From Heligmosomoides polygyrus polygyrus (lineage: Eukaryota; Nematoda; Chromadorea; Rhabditida; Heligmosomidae): DNA of 64,000 nucleotides. This document shows positions 11,469 through 23,289 of the stretch, one piece after another. Numbering within the stretch: the first letter of the stretch is position 1; each line of letters starts with the position of its first letter. Below the pieces are notes generated by a model, which saw only the letters and a list, made by a program, of their open reading frames with translations, did not search any database and was not told where the DNA came from. The DNA lies in NCBI GenBank assembly GCA_947396885.1, contig OX377205.1, positions 23,423,407 through 23,487,406 on the forward strand. The letters run 5' to 3'. The position numbers and the translations under genes are program-made.

Positions 11469-11919
11469 CTTAGCCCTTCCCCTGTTGAGAAAGCAATGTT
11501 TAATAGACTTTTTTCGGTTTTGTCAACCAGCTCCAGATTGTTTTAAAAACACCCATTTATATGTATCAGGTGTTGACTTCACTTCATGGTGTTCAGCTTG
11601 ACATGAAAATTATACACTTCTTAATGAGTGCTGCTTGATTCTCATAATTTGCTTAAGATCATAAGAAAAGCTGTAACCTTCTAAAATGACACAAACCTGA
11701 AGACGATTTTTATTATAAATCTCACTTCACAATACTAGAGTCAGCTCAAGTCAGAGGAATAAACATAGCTGCAGACGCGGCGCTCCGCAGGAATGCGTTT
11801 CGTTAACTGGGTCGCTTTTCGAAACAAACCATGTGAGAATTTGGTGTTGTAAAAAAGTACGTTTGATATTATAGGAAAATTTCTTTTTTCGCTACTCCAA
11901 CCGCAGGCGTCTCTCGGCA

Positions 11920-12151
11920 TCATTTCCATAGGTCGACCGTTTGGGTCTGATTCGGCGCTGTTTCCGTCGACTTTAGCGGCTCGGCCTCCTTCATCTTGGA
12001 GTTGGCGCTTGTCATTGATTTGACCGGTTTCGGCTTCTGTTTCTGGCCTCGACGATGTTTCTTGGCGAGACGTCGAGCGGTGAGAACGAGGAGCACGATG
12101 AGAACGAAGTGGATGACTGCGGAGCCGACCATCAGTATTATGAACAGGCGG
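11920..12151 (-). CDS. Last exon of a small single-pass membrane protein (unknown family)
   Basis: The exon starts after a TTTCAG acceptor and runs to a TGA stop. It encodes a hydrophobic segment (FIILMVGSAVIHFVLIVLLV) followed by a strongly basic stretch (RRLAKKHRRGQKQKPKPVK) and a polar tail ending TVDLWK. The basic run directly after the membrane segment predicts a cytoplasmic C-terminus by the positive-inside rule. Upstream exons were not found; a SINE lies immediately 5'. No family recognised. Confidence 0.42.
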
Positions 12152-12205
12152 CTGAAATGGTGTTGTAGTACGTGCAAGCAGCTGGATCGCTTATCGTGAG
12201 ATGTC

Positions 12206-12592
12206 ACATGTGGCGCAGTGGACAAGTGGCGCCGGTCTTTTGTCCACCGCGGGTCGATTATAGGGATTCGTTTCTCAGCTTTACAAATAAAGGATAAAAA
12301 GGATAAAGGACGGCGTTATTCAATCCTCTTTGAGATGCGCCACGCATTCTACTTCTACGGGATGTCGTGGAGGCCTATTGAATGCGTATTTGGCCATACA
12401 ACGATTACGGTGGCCAGCCGATGTAAAAGTCAGTTCCTTATCCTTCCCAGACAAGTCTGGTACCAATTCACCGACCCCGGAGGCGTGGAAGGCTTGGTTG
12501 GCCTGGGCGGGAAATCCGAACCAGGAACCTGGTATCGGGTGCACGCGACAGCCGGCGCCTCCTCCGACTGCGCTCCACGCGCCCTACTTTAC
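12206..12592 (+). mobile_element. SINE-like repeat with tRNA-like head (longest copy)
   Basis: A head with TGGCGCAGTGGACAAGTGG (A-box-like) and CGCGGGTCGATT (B-box-like) is followed by a body with CATTCTACTTCTACGGGAT, GTGGCCAGCCGATG and CCAGGAACCTGGTATCGGG. Body copies occur at 60900-61207 (+), 23690-24010 (-), 36600-36830 (-), 50450-50680 (+), 44130-44290 (-), 46990-47120 (+), and in shorter pieces. ORFs across it are artefacts. Confidence 0.78.
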
Positions 12593-12955
12593 AAATACAC
12601 TCTTAATATCTGTCGCATCAATGACTTGCTACAATCAGGGCGATAGAACACCACCTGTTTGTGGTCTATGCCCGAGGACGAGCTGCCTTTGCGATGTCAG
12701 ACAGAAGTAGAATGTGCGGCGTATCCGTAAAGGATAGATGTACGCTGGTCGTCATCGTTATCGGTATTGGTGACCAATGTCGACTTGCAATCGGATGGGG
12801 TTACGGGCTCGACCCATTTTCAGCACTGCTCTCTCAGCGGAATGAAGTATTGTGAGCGCTGCCTTGCTCTCAACACTCCACTACCGCTTTAAACGTGAGG
12901 CCTCAAAAACTCTAAACAATGTTTGGGTGAGGTCACAAAATTGGCCATTAAATTA

Positions 12956-13060
12956 GGAAGGGTAAAGGAGTGCATTGATCAATCCCTTTTGATGTGCACC
13001 ACGCATTCTACTTCTTCGGAATATCTCGGAGGCGATTTGAATGCGAACTTGGTGGGTCTA
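12956..13060 (+). mobile_element. Partial copy of the tRNA-headed SINE
   Basis: Shares the CACGCATTCTACTTCT block and flanks with the copy at 12206-12592, but is truncated and diverged. Confidence 0.65.
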
Positions 13061-14329
13061 AGTGGGCTCGAAAAGTCGTAGAACCTATTCCAGCCAAGTT
13101 TTACCTGTTGCTGTGATGCTCTTCTCGCGTATTCGAACCTGAGAAGGTATCACGAACTTGATATTCTGGCGTCAGATGATGAGATTCCGTGCTGGAAGAT
13201 GCTTCTTGGGAAGTGGTCTCTGAAACAGTACTTCATTACGAAGAGCAGCAATGGACTGTGTTTAGAAAGGTTACAATAGCCTCTATATTACTTCGCTGGA
13301 AATAGCTTTCAGGCTTTCTGTTTGAGTTGGGCACTACAGAGATGTAACGGAAAATGCTCGGAATTCGCAAAAAGTGGACCGACCGGATGCTATGGAACTC
13401 TGGGGCGAAATGCGGTTGTTGGTACGGATAACTGCTATACATTGAATCCGATCAAAATTCTTCAGATAATTGGATGATTCGGATAACTGCAATTTCGCGG
13501 ACCCTGGGTGTATGAATGATTCGGATACGGGCGGCTTCGCTTGCCTCGGTTTTTAAAATGATTTGTATCGGGATATCCGAAGGTGATTCATTCGGATCCA
13601 ATGTATAATGACTGCTGGTAAGGAATAAAGCACAATAAGGTTGTTGCTGTGCTTTGAATAAACCTGTCAAAATCCGAACAGAATTCACCGACACGCTAAA
13701 AGCCAAATACCCCAGTAATTAGGCAAGATCTAGTCACCCGAGTTTGAGAAACCATATCGGCGCTCCGCACTCTGGGTTTGGTTCAGACTTATTCCGCTCG
13801 ATGTGCTCCAGCCATGCCAACTCATGCCGACAAGGCACCGCCTTGCCTCGAAAAATTCGACTCTCTCAATCTTGGAGGGAGACAGTTGGATATTGTTGAA
13901 AAGATTCTTCCACCCCTCCCTGAGGTAGCAAAGGTGGGCAAGTTCTTGTTGTTTAAACACGGTCCGTACAACCCCCATCCCAGGAAGGTTTTGAAAGTTC
14001 TTGTCGAGGGAATGAAAGTCGCAGGGGCGGTCCCATTTGAAGCGCGATGATCAGAGTGGTGAAGCTGTTCTGTGCCATGTGCATATCCACCGGAGTCTAC
14101 AACCTCTTCGCGCTCGAATATGAAAAGCTCTCGCCCTTCCCTTATTTAGAGCCTTGAAACGAATAGAAGGTCGTTGCAGTTTGCTCGTAGACAAAAGGGG
14201 TCACAGTAATGGAAGGGGCTGCGTGGGTAATGCTTCGAATTATTCGGTTGAGTCATAAATTTTGCAACAAAATTTGTCCTCCAGCAAAAAATTCATGACA
14301 AAGGAAAAATGATTGGCTTAAACGGAGTA
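13061..14329. other. No gene recognised
   Basis: Several ORFs of 60-96 codons overlap on opposite strands (for example 13730-14050) with no recognisable domains. A phrase like GGATAACTGC recurs at 13427 and 13482. Confidence 0.35.
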
Positions 14330-16388
14330 ATTGCTGCTGCTCCCAGTGAATTTCTTCTTCTTTATCTTTATCTAAAGGCATCCACTCATGGGTGGACGCA
14401 AAATAAAATAACAACTCTAACACTAGCAACACACGAACAAAAAAACCAAAGAAGGAGAGGAAGAAAACGAAACAAAACAACCAGCACGACGAGCAATGAA
14501 AGGGGGACAAGGGGAAGCACGATAAAAGAATTTTAAAGAACAATAATCAAAAGCCACAGAAATCAGGCCAGCAAACTATGAGCAACGTTGGACGAGAAGA
14601 GGGCAGTTGAAATCGAGAAAAATTGAGTCTTACCGAGGTATAACCAGTTTCTTAAGGAGATTTTTAAAAGTGCTGAGTTTGAGCCCTAGACAACCTTGTG
14701 CGATTAAGGAGTTGAAGGCTGAAACCACTCTTACTGAGAAGAATTTTGACCTGACATTCGTACGAGAAGCCCGTGTCGCGAGTTTGCGCGCGCCTCCTCT
14801 AGTTCTGGACTGAGCCAAGGTGAAGAACATCTTTGAAGAAACTGATGTGATCCCGTGAAGGATTTTGAAAGCTAGTAGGGAGGTCGTACTTATCACGTCT
14901 GCTTTTCAGGCTGGGCAAGTCCAGCCGTTGACGCCTCTCCACCCCATTGGGGATGTCACTATAAGGCAGGCCGCTACAGCGAAGAACTAGTTTTCTAGTA
15001 AAATTGTTTTGGACATTTTCTAACCGTGCAATGTCCTTTTTAAGGAAAGGATTGAATACAGCGGTGCCATTTTCTACTACAGGACGGACATATGTTTTGT
15101 ACGCTTTGACGAGCACCTGAGGGTCTTTAGTCCTAAGAGCTTTGAATAAATTGTAGATGCGAGCGTGGGCCTTGGTAGCTATGGAAGTGCAGTGATTCGA
15201 GAAACTGAGTTTGTCATTGATAATGAAACCCAGGTCCCGGATTTCGTTGACCTGATTAAGGACCTCGCCATTAATCATGTACTTAGAGTCCGTTTGACCA
15301 GAGTCCAACGATAGAACCGCAGTTTTTTGTACAGCTAGAGGAAGGCCATGAGCGCGCGACCACGTCACCACGCCATCAATAGCGGATTGCAAGACCTCCT
15401 TATCGAGAACGGAGTTAACCACCCTGTATATTTTCAGATCGTCGGCATACATGATACAGGAGACGGAGGGAGGAACTGAAGCGGGGAGGTCAGAAGTGAA
15501 TACAGAAAAAAGGACGGGGGAGAGAACACTGCCCTGAGGGACGCCACAAGGGACATCATAGACTGTTGATGTATCTTTGCCTATACGTACCTGAAAAGTA
15601 CGATCTGTAAGGAAATCCTGAATCCATTGAACAAATCGGGGGTGAATCCCGACAGAGATGAGCTTGCGTATGAGTAGGTCGTGGGGGACCTTGTCGAATG
15701 CTTTGGCGAAGTCAAAGTAAATGACATGAACCTGTTGTCTGAGGTGTAAGGCAAAGGTCCAATCGTTGACGGAAGAAAGAAGGGCAGTTTCAGTAGATTT
15801 GCCATGGCTAAAACCGTGCTGACAATGAGGAACGATGTGGTTATCATCCAAGTATTGAAGTAACTGCTTCTTGAGAATTTTTTCAAAGATCCTGGCGAAA
15901 ATGGAAGTAATACTGATTGGTCGAAAGTTTTGAGGCAGATTAAAGGGAGGTTTCTTAGGGACAGGAACAATAAAAGAGTGCTTCCACCGCTTGGGAACCT
16001 CACCCCTACAGTAAGAGAGGTTAAACAGGAACTCCAATGGATAGGCGATTTGGAAAAGAACCCTTTTAAGGAAGAATAAGGGGATCATGTCTGGAGTTTC
16101 AGTAAACGAATTGGGGCAAGCGGAAAGCAATTTGATGATATCCTCTTTGTAGAACCAAGCTCCGTTAGACATAGTTGATTGAGCAGGACCGATAGAGCAC
16201 TCAGACATGTCCTGAGGACTGTGGTCGAAGTTTTTACTAAATTCATGGGCGAGTGCTTCAGCTTTATCAATATCCGTGTGCGCGAACGTATGATCTCCAA
16301 CAACTAGGCTAGGTATTTTAGGCCTTGCTTTTAACCGAGATCTAATTAACCTATGGAATTTGGAGATGGAATTAGAAGCTAAAGTCTT
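14330..16388 (-). pseudogene. CR1/Jockey-like non-LTR retrotransposon, 5'-truncated, reverse transcriptase broken
   Basis: Minus-strand reading covers the end of the linker and most of the reverse transcriptase: NFRPISITSIFARIFEKIL, YFDFAKAFDKVPHDLL, GVPQGSVLSPVLF and the catalytic YADD. The main frame stops near 14799 and the C-terminal part continues in another frame down to 14630, so at least one frameshift is present. A 3' UTR follows with a hairpin at 14378-14399 and an ATAAAG-type tail at 14363-14374. No endonuclease domain remains. The 5' side abuts a mariner relic near 16388. It is related to, but clearly diverged from, the intact element at 39942-43918. Confidence 0.88.
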
Positions 16389-17000
16389 CCACTTTTCCCT
16401 GAGTGGAATCCCTCTCTGTAGAATTCGAATGGTTTCAACCGCAAGTCATCTACCACCTATGCGAGCTTATCCGCTTCGGTGAAGCGTCTACAACGGAGAT
16501 TGCTCAAAGAACAGATTGTAGCCGGCGACCCAATGTCTAGGATGTACGACGGTTGATTGATTTTCGACCGGCCCAACTCCTCGATTTTTGCTGTCTGAAG
16601 TGCCGCATGGGGTCGGGCTCGCCCTGGTGGAAGAATCTTCGGCTAGTTTCGATGAAGGCGAACGTCGATGATGGTTTGACTACGTGAAGGCACCTCACGT
16701 TGCACTGGACCATTACTTGTCCACTGAACGTACAGCAGGACCTTCTTCCGGTGGAGCTCTCCTGTTCCGACGTCAGAACCTCCGACTCGTTGCGTTCCAG
16801 CCATTGCTTGCCGCCATACGGTTGGCGTAAACCACCCACTTTTCATCGCTGGTAGGGGTTCGATTCAGGCCCACCTTGAACCGATGCGGGAGCTCTAGGC
16901 AATCAGAAGCATAGGGATTTGTTTGAGTTTCCGTCAACGCACGAGGTATTGTTGTCGGCGATTTTGGCGGTGTTCCAATCCTGTGCACCTGACGAGTGTT
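16389..17000 (-). pseudogene. Mariner transposase relic 1
   Basis: Minus-strand frames give TSDEKWVVYAN (first catalytic Asp region), then RARPHAALQTAKIEELG (normally DNARPH, so the second Asp is altered), and a C-terminal FYREGF/REKWKTL block near 16390-16450. Frames shift several times, and the N-terminal helix-turn-helix is not recognisable. The C-terminal end runs directly into the truncated LINE, which suggests the LINE inserted into it. Confidence 0.7.
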
Positions 17001-17390
17001 GTTTCACTGAGTGTGGAGACCAGCGGTCAGTTATCATGAGGTTTGAGAACGGTTCGACTTCGCAGGCGCCTTTTATTTTAAGGCAATTGGTAGTCTCTGT
17101 GGTTTGTGTTCTGTCCTTCTGGCCGGAAAGGGGCTTTTGATACCATCTCCAATAACTTATTCAATCGGGAGCGAACTAGCCGGTAACTTCCTGAATGTGC
17201 TTGACCCCCGTCGCGGGGTTGCTGCCGAGTTTGAACTGATTGGAAATGAGATCACGCACATTTTTACTTTAAGTGCTCATCGTTCTAGAGAATAAAATTT
17301 TTCAGCAGCGCGAGGCAAAATGACGATTCATAACAAATAATCTTTGGAAAACAGGCGTTAAAACAAGATATAACACTTCAACGGGTTTGC

Positions 17391-18263
17391 TTAGGGTGGG
17401 CCAAAAGTTATGAGATAAATTCAACAAATTTCTTAATCTCTTTATAACTCAGTTACAACTCAACGGTGCTGAGGAATGTATTCACCATTAAGGTCAACGC
17501 CCTTGTTGCCATCGATCAGCCAACTTCTTGATTCCATCTTTCCAGTACTGCTTAGGCCTGGTGCTGATCCACTGCTCGTTATGGTTCTCAAGGTCTGCTT
17601 GGGTCCTTGTGTCCCTTCCGACCATGAAGTCCTATAGGCTCAAGAAGTAGTGGTAGTCGTATGGAGAGATGTCCGCGAATACAGTGGGTGAGGCATTGAA
17701 CGTAGCCCAGCTGAGCTGTCTTATCCGTTATCACTTTTGCCCGATGGGGTGCGGCGTTGTCGAAGAAGAGGACCTTGAAGCGCTGAGGCCGAATAAGTGC
17801 GAGTCGCTGGTCCATCTCTTCTATTTCGTTCACCATGGCCTTGGAGTCCATCGTCGTGCCTTTGGGAAACAGCTTCCAGTAAACCGATCCATGGGCGCAG
17901 ACTCAAAAGCTCAGGTGCTTCTGGCCGTGAACATCCCGCCAAACGAAGATCGGTAACAGGTCACCAGGCCTCACCCAGACTCGCTGCTTGGCAGGGCTAT
18001 GGTAGAAGACGTACTTCTCATCTTGCGTGACTATTGAGTCCAGGATGCTCGGGGTTAGGAATTGGGCGAGATTAGCGCGACACAGGTCGACTCGTCAGAC
18101 CGGGGTTTCGGCATGCTTCTGGAAAGGGCGAACGAGATCACTTCTCAGGTGGCCTTCAGTAAGTAGCAAACAAACATACAAATACGAGAAGCACGAAACC
18201 GGACTCCAGTCCCAACATATATGGGCACGGCATGGAGTCTCATTACTTTTGCCCCCACCCCCT
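17391..18263 (-). pseudogene. Mariner element relic 2 with recognisable TIRs
   Basis: The ends are imperfect inverted copies (left GGGTGGGCCAAAAGTTATGA; right, reversed, GGGTGGGGGCAAAAGTAATG). Inside, on the minus strand, are TQDEKYVFYHSPAK, LFFDNAAPHRAKVI and SPYDYHYF, the three catalytic Asp contexts of a DD34D-type transposase. A frameshift separates LGY from FNASPTVFAD, and a stop follows YHYFLSL. The N-terminal DNA-binding half appears deleted. It is a different lineage from relic 1. Confidence 0.82.
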
Positions 18264-18488
18264 TCACCCAATATATGGACGGTAGTACACCCTGGTGCAA
18301 AATGTAAATTTTTAAATTTAAAAAGTTAAAAATTTTGAATTTAAACCCTGGCGGGTTACCATATGGTTTGAGATTACGTTACGTGAAGAATTCGTACAAA
18401 GCGCGACAAGGAAGGGAGAGTGTATTTGGGGCCTCTTCACAAAGGTTAGTTTTTTATTACAGGATGTTTTGTTGCGATCAAAACTCTT

Positions 18489-18558
18489 GCGCCAGGCGGG
18501 ACTCGAACCCGCATCTTCTGCTTTCCAGGCAGCGATGTTCGCCTTACACCACCGGCGC
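18489..18558 (-). repeat. tRNA-like sequence (tRNA-derived repeat, nominal anticodon GGA)
   Basis: The reverse complement has a 7-bp acceptor (GCGCCGG/CTGGCGC, one G-U) and a perfect T arm (GCGGG-TTCGAGT-CCCGC), plus CTGC-CTGGAAA-GCAG as anticodon arm. The D arm is poor and the variable arm is short for a tRNA-Ser. Related copies at 25140-25270, 43955-44060 and 47200-47305 sit in dispersed repeats, so I read this as a tRNA-derived repeat and not a working tRNA. Confidence 0.65.
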
Positions 18559-18682
18559 TGTTTGACCGCACGCAACATCCGCGATATCCTCGAGGTCTGT
18601 CAGCACCCACCCGTGATACGGGATGGGCCGGCCGCTGATATCAGCATGGAGCCGGTTAAGCTGAAGACCTTACTAGTAACAA

Positions 18683-18817
18683 TGCTTGAACACATTTGCT
18701 TAAGCCTGGAGTGGCTGGTAGAGAGGCATCCTGTAACATCCTGTAAAAAACACCCTGTAACAACATATAGCCTCTTTACCAGCCGCTCCAGGCTTAAACA
18801 AATGTGTTCAAGCATTG
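18683..18817. repeat. Inverted repeat (hairpin of about 135 bp)
   Basis: Left arm GCTTGAACACATTTG-CTTAAGCCTGGAG pairs with the right arm ending AATGTGTTCAAGC. Pieces of the same sequence recur beside the tRNA-like repeats at 44090 and 47140, so it belongs to that repeat unit. Confidence 0.75.
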
Positions 18818-19047
18818 GTTAGTTTTTTATTTGGTAACAGTATACGTGACGGTAGCTGTGGGCAATGTAAAAAAAGCTGCTTTAATGACAATATTTCCTA
18901 TACCTACTTATATTCCAACCTTTTCATTTGGTGTTTGAAACGGTGCACAAAAAAAAATGACGTTTTAGAAAAACGTTACCGCTACAGTGATTGCGCAATT
19001 CAAATAACACCCTCTAGAAGAACGGATTGACGGACCAACTCTGTTCT

Positions 19048-19343
19048 TTATGTGTAGTACGATATGTTCTTACGTTCTTTAGCCGGTTCCGTGGTGATTG
19101 CGGTGGTGGTTGGCGGCGGAGTCTCGGACGTATCGTTGCTGGTTGTCGCGCTGGTGGTTGCATTTGTGGTGTCCGGTATTGAAGTTGCAGTGCTGGCTAT
19201 AGTTGCCACTGTGGTCGGCTTCGTTTGTGGCTTTGGTGGAGGTTTGCCTCGTGTTGTATGTTTCTGAGGTGGCTTTTTCCCACGTGGACGAAAGAGATTC
19301 TTTGCATCCGCCCAGCTGGGATAGCCCCACGCTGGTTTGTTAT
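19048..19343 (-). CDS. Terminal exon of a Thr/Pro-rich, mucin-like protein (partial)
   Basis: A minus-strand exon after a TTTTCAG acceptor begins NKPAWGYPSWADAKNLFRPR, continues through a basic-Pro segment (PRGKKPPQKHTTRGKPPPK) and then about 45 residues dominated by Thr, Ala and Ser, ending ERKNISYYT before TAA. The composition suggests an O-glycosylated extracellular stalk; NATT and NDTS are possible N-glycosylation sites. Upstream exons were not identified and no family is recognised. The Val-rich ORF on the plus strand is its antisense shadow. Confidence 0.48.
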
Positions 19344-19724
19344 CTGAAAATTACAGCTACTCGTAGGTTTCCGTGTTCTCTATTATTTCTCTCTCGAGTG
19401 ATATCGGTCTGGTTTCCTACTTGCCGTCTTTAATAGATCTTAATTTCACATATTTGTTACTGTTGTTATGAAGCATGTCGCCGGTTTCTCTGTTCATTCG
19501 CTATTATCTCGCCTTTATGAAGGGTCAGTATAATCTCCGAGTAATGTCACTTTATTACGCATGTCGTCATATCACACCTGTGAGGTTATGAAATTGTTGA
19601 AATTATTTACGATGTAATAAAATGGTTTTATAATGCTGCTGAGTTCGAGAGCAATGTACTATTTCAGCGCTCAAGTGTCTGAAGCTTATGTCTGTACGGT
19701 AGAAACAAGACATGTGCCATTCTC

Positions 19725-19840
19725 ACGTCAGATTGGACACTTTTCATACCAAATTGGAGACTCTTCTAAACAACTTGATGCTTCTGAAATAAAAGCGAAA
19801 CTCTTTCAAATCGAAATGAGTTTCTTACAGGTTCAGCAAA
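19725..19840. repeat. ~20-nt periodic repeat block
   Basis: Phrases CACTTTTCATACCAAATTGG, CTTCTGAAATAAAAGCG and CTTTCAAATCGAAATGAG repeat the pattern seen at 10560-10760. Confidence 0.55.
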
Positions 19841-19841
19841 C

Positions 19842-20100
19842 GTGGCCATACCACCGAAGGCGAGCTTCACGTAACTTGTCAGCAATTGGAGCAACCCCAA
19901 TCCTCTGGCATAATTCGTCATTGCGAATAAGGTCCAGACGCGTAACACCAGCCGTCCAGCGCAGCATTTTCGTTTCCATTACGCTGAGGAGAGTCTCAAC
20001 CTCCTTGGTTGCAGGCCAGCAGTCAGCTCAAACATCGCTACTGGTCGGACGATGGTTCTACAAAACTTGGCAGCGCGACAGGAGGTGCACCCACCTCCTG
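19842..20100 (-). pseudogene. RTE retrotransposon C-terminal fragment
   Basis: Minus-strand frames match, with frameshifts, the C-terminal part of the RTE copy at 29310-32720 (for example CRTIVRPVAM against YRAVIRPVSM, and the LRWYGHVLRG region). Confidence 0.65.
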
Positions 20101-20508
20101 CTGGGGACGTGGGGTCAGGAGGTACAGCCGCTGTTCTGAGGACCGGAAACTTTTGTTTTGCGTGTCAAAGGTTTCGTAAAGCAGCCGTTAGACTCTCGGT
20201 GAAGCCTAGGGGGTTGGGGTGGGGGGTGAGCAAAGGGGATGAAAGGAAGGTAGCACGCCCCATACCACGCAAAACAAAAGACAGAGAGGCTTTAGACCAT
20301 TTTTTCTCAAAAATAGGGATTTTTAGAACTTCAAAGTGTTCGCCTATTTGGTAAAGGCCTCCGCACACTTGCGACAAAGCGACAGTCCTATCCTTGAAGG
20401 CCTTCACACACACACTTTTGCGGCAACGCCGCGGCCCTACACTTAACGATAGGGCAGGGCTCAGAGTTTGACGCCACCAGCGGGTTCGTACGTTGTCTCC
20501 CTGAGTTA

Positions 20509-21450
20509 AGGGCTCCGCACACTTTTGCGGCGTTGCCGCAGCCGGCAGCCGGCAAAAGTGGGGCGGAGCCTTCAAGTTGCGGCGCTCCTCCCCACGGCGA
20601 CGGCGCCGTCCTCCGGCGTTGCCGCAGCACGGCGCCGTCGCAGCGCAGTCCAACTGGGACCTACTCGCTCCGATGGAAAGCGCGCTCCAGTGAGGGACGC
20701 GCGCCCGAACCGAGGAATCAGCTGGCAGTTCCTTCCTTCGTGCTCAGTGTTGCTCGATCTTCGGTGCTCACAAGGACCTATGGGTTCTCCATGATAACCG
20801 TGACCTTTGTCCAGGGAAAGAACAGGGCTCCAAAGAAAAGTGGTGTAGAGAAAGGTGCGGAGAGACTGGTGAAAATGAAGTACGAGACCGACATTCCCAC
20901 ATGGCTTCCGAGCTTAGTTCACGTCATGCTTTTGTGAGCATCCGTCTGCCAGAAGAAAGCAACACATTCGTGTAAACATTGTAAACATAAACATCAACAG
21001 AAGTGCTGAAACCCGTTGATTCTGCGTCAACTCTGCATTGTTAACTCCCGGAACAGTCTCGGTCTCTCGCGGAACAATAGCAAACGAAATATTGAACTCC
21101 AACACCAAATCCTAATAAAAGGGGTGTAAGCGGGAAAAATAGCAAATATCAACAACTGGAGAAGAAAAAACACCTAAGTACGTCGTCCAATTGCAGAAAA
21201 TAATCAGCTGATTGGCCCTATCGATCAACTTACTTAAAGGACGCACGTGTTTCCACGCAGACAACTCTGCCTGCGGCATTGCCGCACCGACGGCAACAAT
21301 GATTTCAACCATTGTTGCCGTCGATGCGGCAATGCCGCAAAGGTGTGCGGGTGCGGGACGGCGCCGGCTGCCGTTGCCGGCGGCCTCTGCGTCCTTGCCC
21401 CGTGTTGAAGGATAGGGCTGCGGCAATGCCGCAAAAGTGTGCGGAGCCCT
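20509..21450. mobile_element. GC-rich inverted-repeat element(s) with TTA flanks
   Basis: The left end AGGGCTCCGCACACTTTTGC and its complement at the right end are flanked by TTA (20506-20508 and 21451-21453), as expected for PIF/Harbinger-type insertion. Internal GCGGCATTGCCGCA blocks and an inner inverted pair at 21280-21340 suggest nested or composite copies. A related end lies at 20355. ORFs are GC-rich by-products. Confidence 0.6.
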
Positions 21451-22384
21451 TTACGGTAGCACGCCACCGCCGCCCCGATTACGGTAGCGTGGCGGGGAGG
21501 TGCAACAGATGAATAGAGAACAACATGCGCTATGGAGCAGACATTCATTCGTAGGGTGGTGACTGACGACTTTGTTCATTTCTTGCTCTTTCTCTCTCTT
21601 TGCACCTCTAGCTTCTATACGCGTTGGGCTTTCATGGTGAGTGACTCCTGCTGGGGGGGGGGGGGTTACCTTATTACGCACTTTAACGAAGGCAATGAAG
21701 ATCACGTTCTAGCAAGGATTGTACTCACTAACGAACTATAAAACAACTACAACAAAACACAGGGGAAGTTGAAAAAGAACAGCTGTCGCGGAGGAGCAGA
21801 TTGGGCTAGGGAAGGAACTCCATGGTGTGGTGAGTCACCAGACGCGAAACAAAACAGGGCTCGTGCGCCTAGACTGCGGTCGCGGGGCGAGATGCCCGGA
21901 GACCGTGTGCATGAGCGGCGCGCTTCACGAGTTTTGCAGCATGCAGCTCGTCGCTTTGACGCAAGAGTGTGCAGAGGCTTTAAGTGAATTAGAACTTCGA
22001 AGAAAGCTACACTAAAATTTTCCTTGAACAAAAAATTAGGCGCTATGGTAGTTGGGGGGGGGTCACAGTGTCAGTGACACGAGAAAAAGAAACGGTAACA
22101 CACTGATAGTAAAGAAAACAAACAATGCTACGGCTGTGTTCAGATTTAGGCTGGGGAAGGGGCTTCAGGGTGTGGCTCGAGAGACGCACACGTGCTAAAA
22201 TTGCCTACATCCTGGAGCTACTCCTCCCCTTGCCCAGAAACATAACGTGGATCTGTAATCGAACCGAGGAGACGGGACTGCATTTACATTTGCTATACGT
22301 AACTACTCTCCGCGCCTGCCCGCCGCGGCATGCTATGGTGACCCCCTCTTAACTACCATAGCACCAAAAACTATTCTAACTTTT

Positions 22385-22520
22385 TCGAAAACTCTAATAA
22401 GGATGGAGCTCGTTTTGATCTCGAAGATGTTCAGTTTGATTTCAAATGTGTTAGGCTGATTAAGAAGAATATGCAGTTTGACGTGATAAGTGTCCAGTTT
22501 AACGTGAAAATTTGAACTGA
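22385..22520. repeat. ~20-nt periodic repeat block (opposite orientation)
   Basis: GTTCAGTTTGATTTCAAATG, GCAGTTTGACGTGATAAG and GTCCAGTTTAACGTGAAAA repeat the phrase family of 10560-10760 on the other strand. Confidence 0.55.
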
Positions 22521-22629
22521 ACACTTCTATGCATCCTCGACGTTTTTGAAAGTAAAGTGGACATCCCAGAAATTGCAGTATCCAATTTGAAGTGGAAGTG
22601 ATGTAAAAAGAACCTGCAACGTTTATGCA

Positions 22630-22690
22630 GTATTAGGCTGGTCAGAAAGTCCTGAACCGATTTTGTGAAGGTTTCTGAACTTTCTGTTCT
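22630..22690. mobile_element. Possible lone mariner end
   Basis: TTAGGCTGGTCAGAAAGTCC after TA resembles mariner terminal repeats. I found no partner end or transposase. Confidence 0.35.
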
Positions 22691-23289
22691 TGCTCGGTAG
22701 CCAATACTGCATATCTTTCATGTGAAAGTTGCTGTTATTCTCGAAAGTTCACCGTAGTTCGTGTATATAGCTACGCTGCCTTCCTTATCCTTAATATCAG
22801 CACTGGTCAAGCGCTAGTTCGCCCGCTTCGCTTGGAGGATACACGGTCTTCGAAGACGAGCCTCACTCGAGGCGCTCTCAAGCAGTGCCGTTTCCAATCC
22901 TGTCAATCAGGGTCCAGAGGTTGGTAGCTAGTTTTCGAGGAGTCTTAGAGGAGACTCGGGTGCAGCCATCAAATAGCCCTTGGTCGCCGACGGTGCCTCG
23001 GCTACAGAAAGTATGACTCGATGGATTCCTCATAGTTCACCGATATCGTATGGCTTACCCGGGTATCATTTGCTAGTTCCTTCTTCCGCGTCCGCCCCCA
23101 AAAAAATTTCTAGAAGACCTGATTACTGGGGCCAGATTCGTCAACTAGACCGCCGGTATTATCTCACCGCGGATTCGCCTAATCGGCCTATATACGTAGT
23201 AACCGATACAGAGAGTTTCACCCTATAGAGATTTACGCTCTATTTCTTCTGTTGTAGTAAAAATTGATTTTTCTAGAAACGTTCCTATT

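Noticed and set aside
12218..12710. 142-, 126- and 74-codon overlapping ORFs
   Set aside because: All lie within a SINE copy that recurs many times in the window; the frames are not conserved as proteins.
13730..14050. Opposed 82- and 90-codon ORFs
   Set aside because: No domain, no splice-site support, and both strands equally open.
18489..18558. Functional tRNA-Ser(GGA)
   Set aside because: Poor D arm, no long variable arm, and embedded in a repeat with several degenerate relatives.
19064..19267. 67-residue Val-rich plus-strand ORF resembling a membrane protein
   Set aside because: Antisense of Thr codons (ACN/NGT) in the minus-strand Thr-rich exon.
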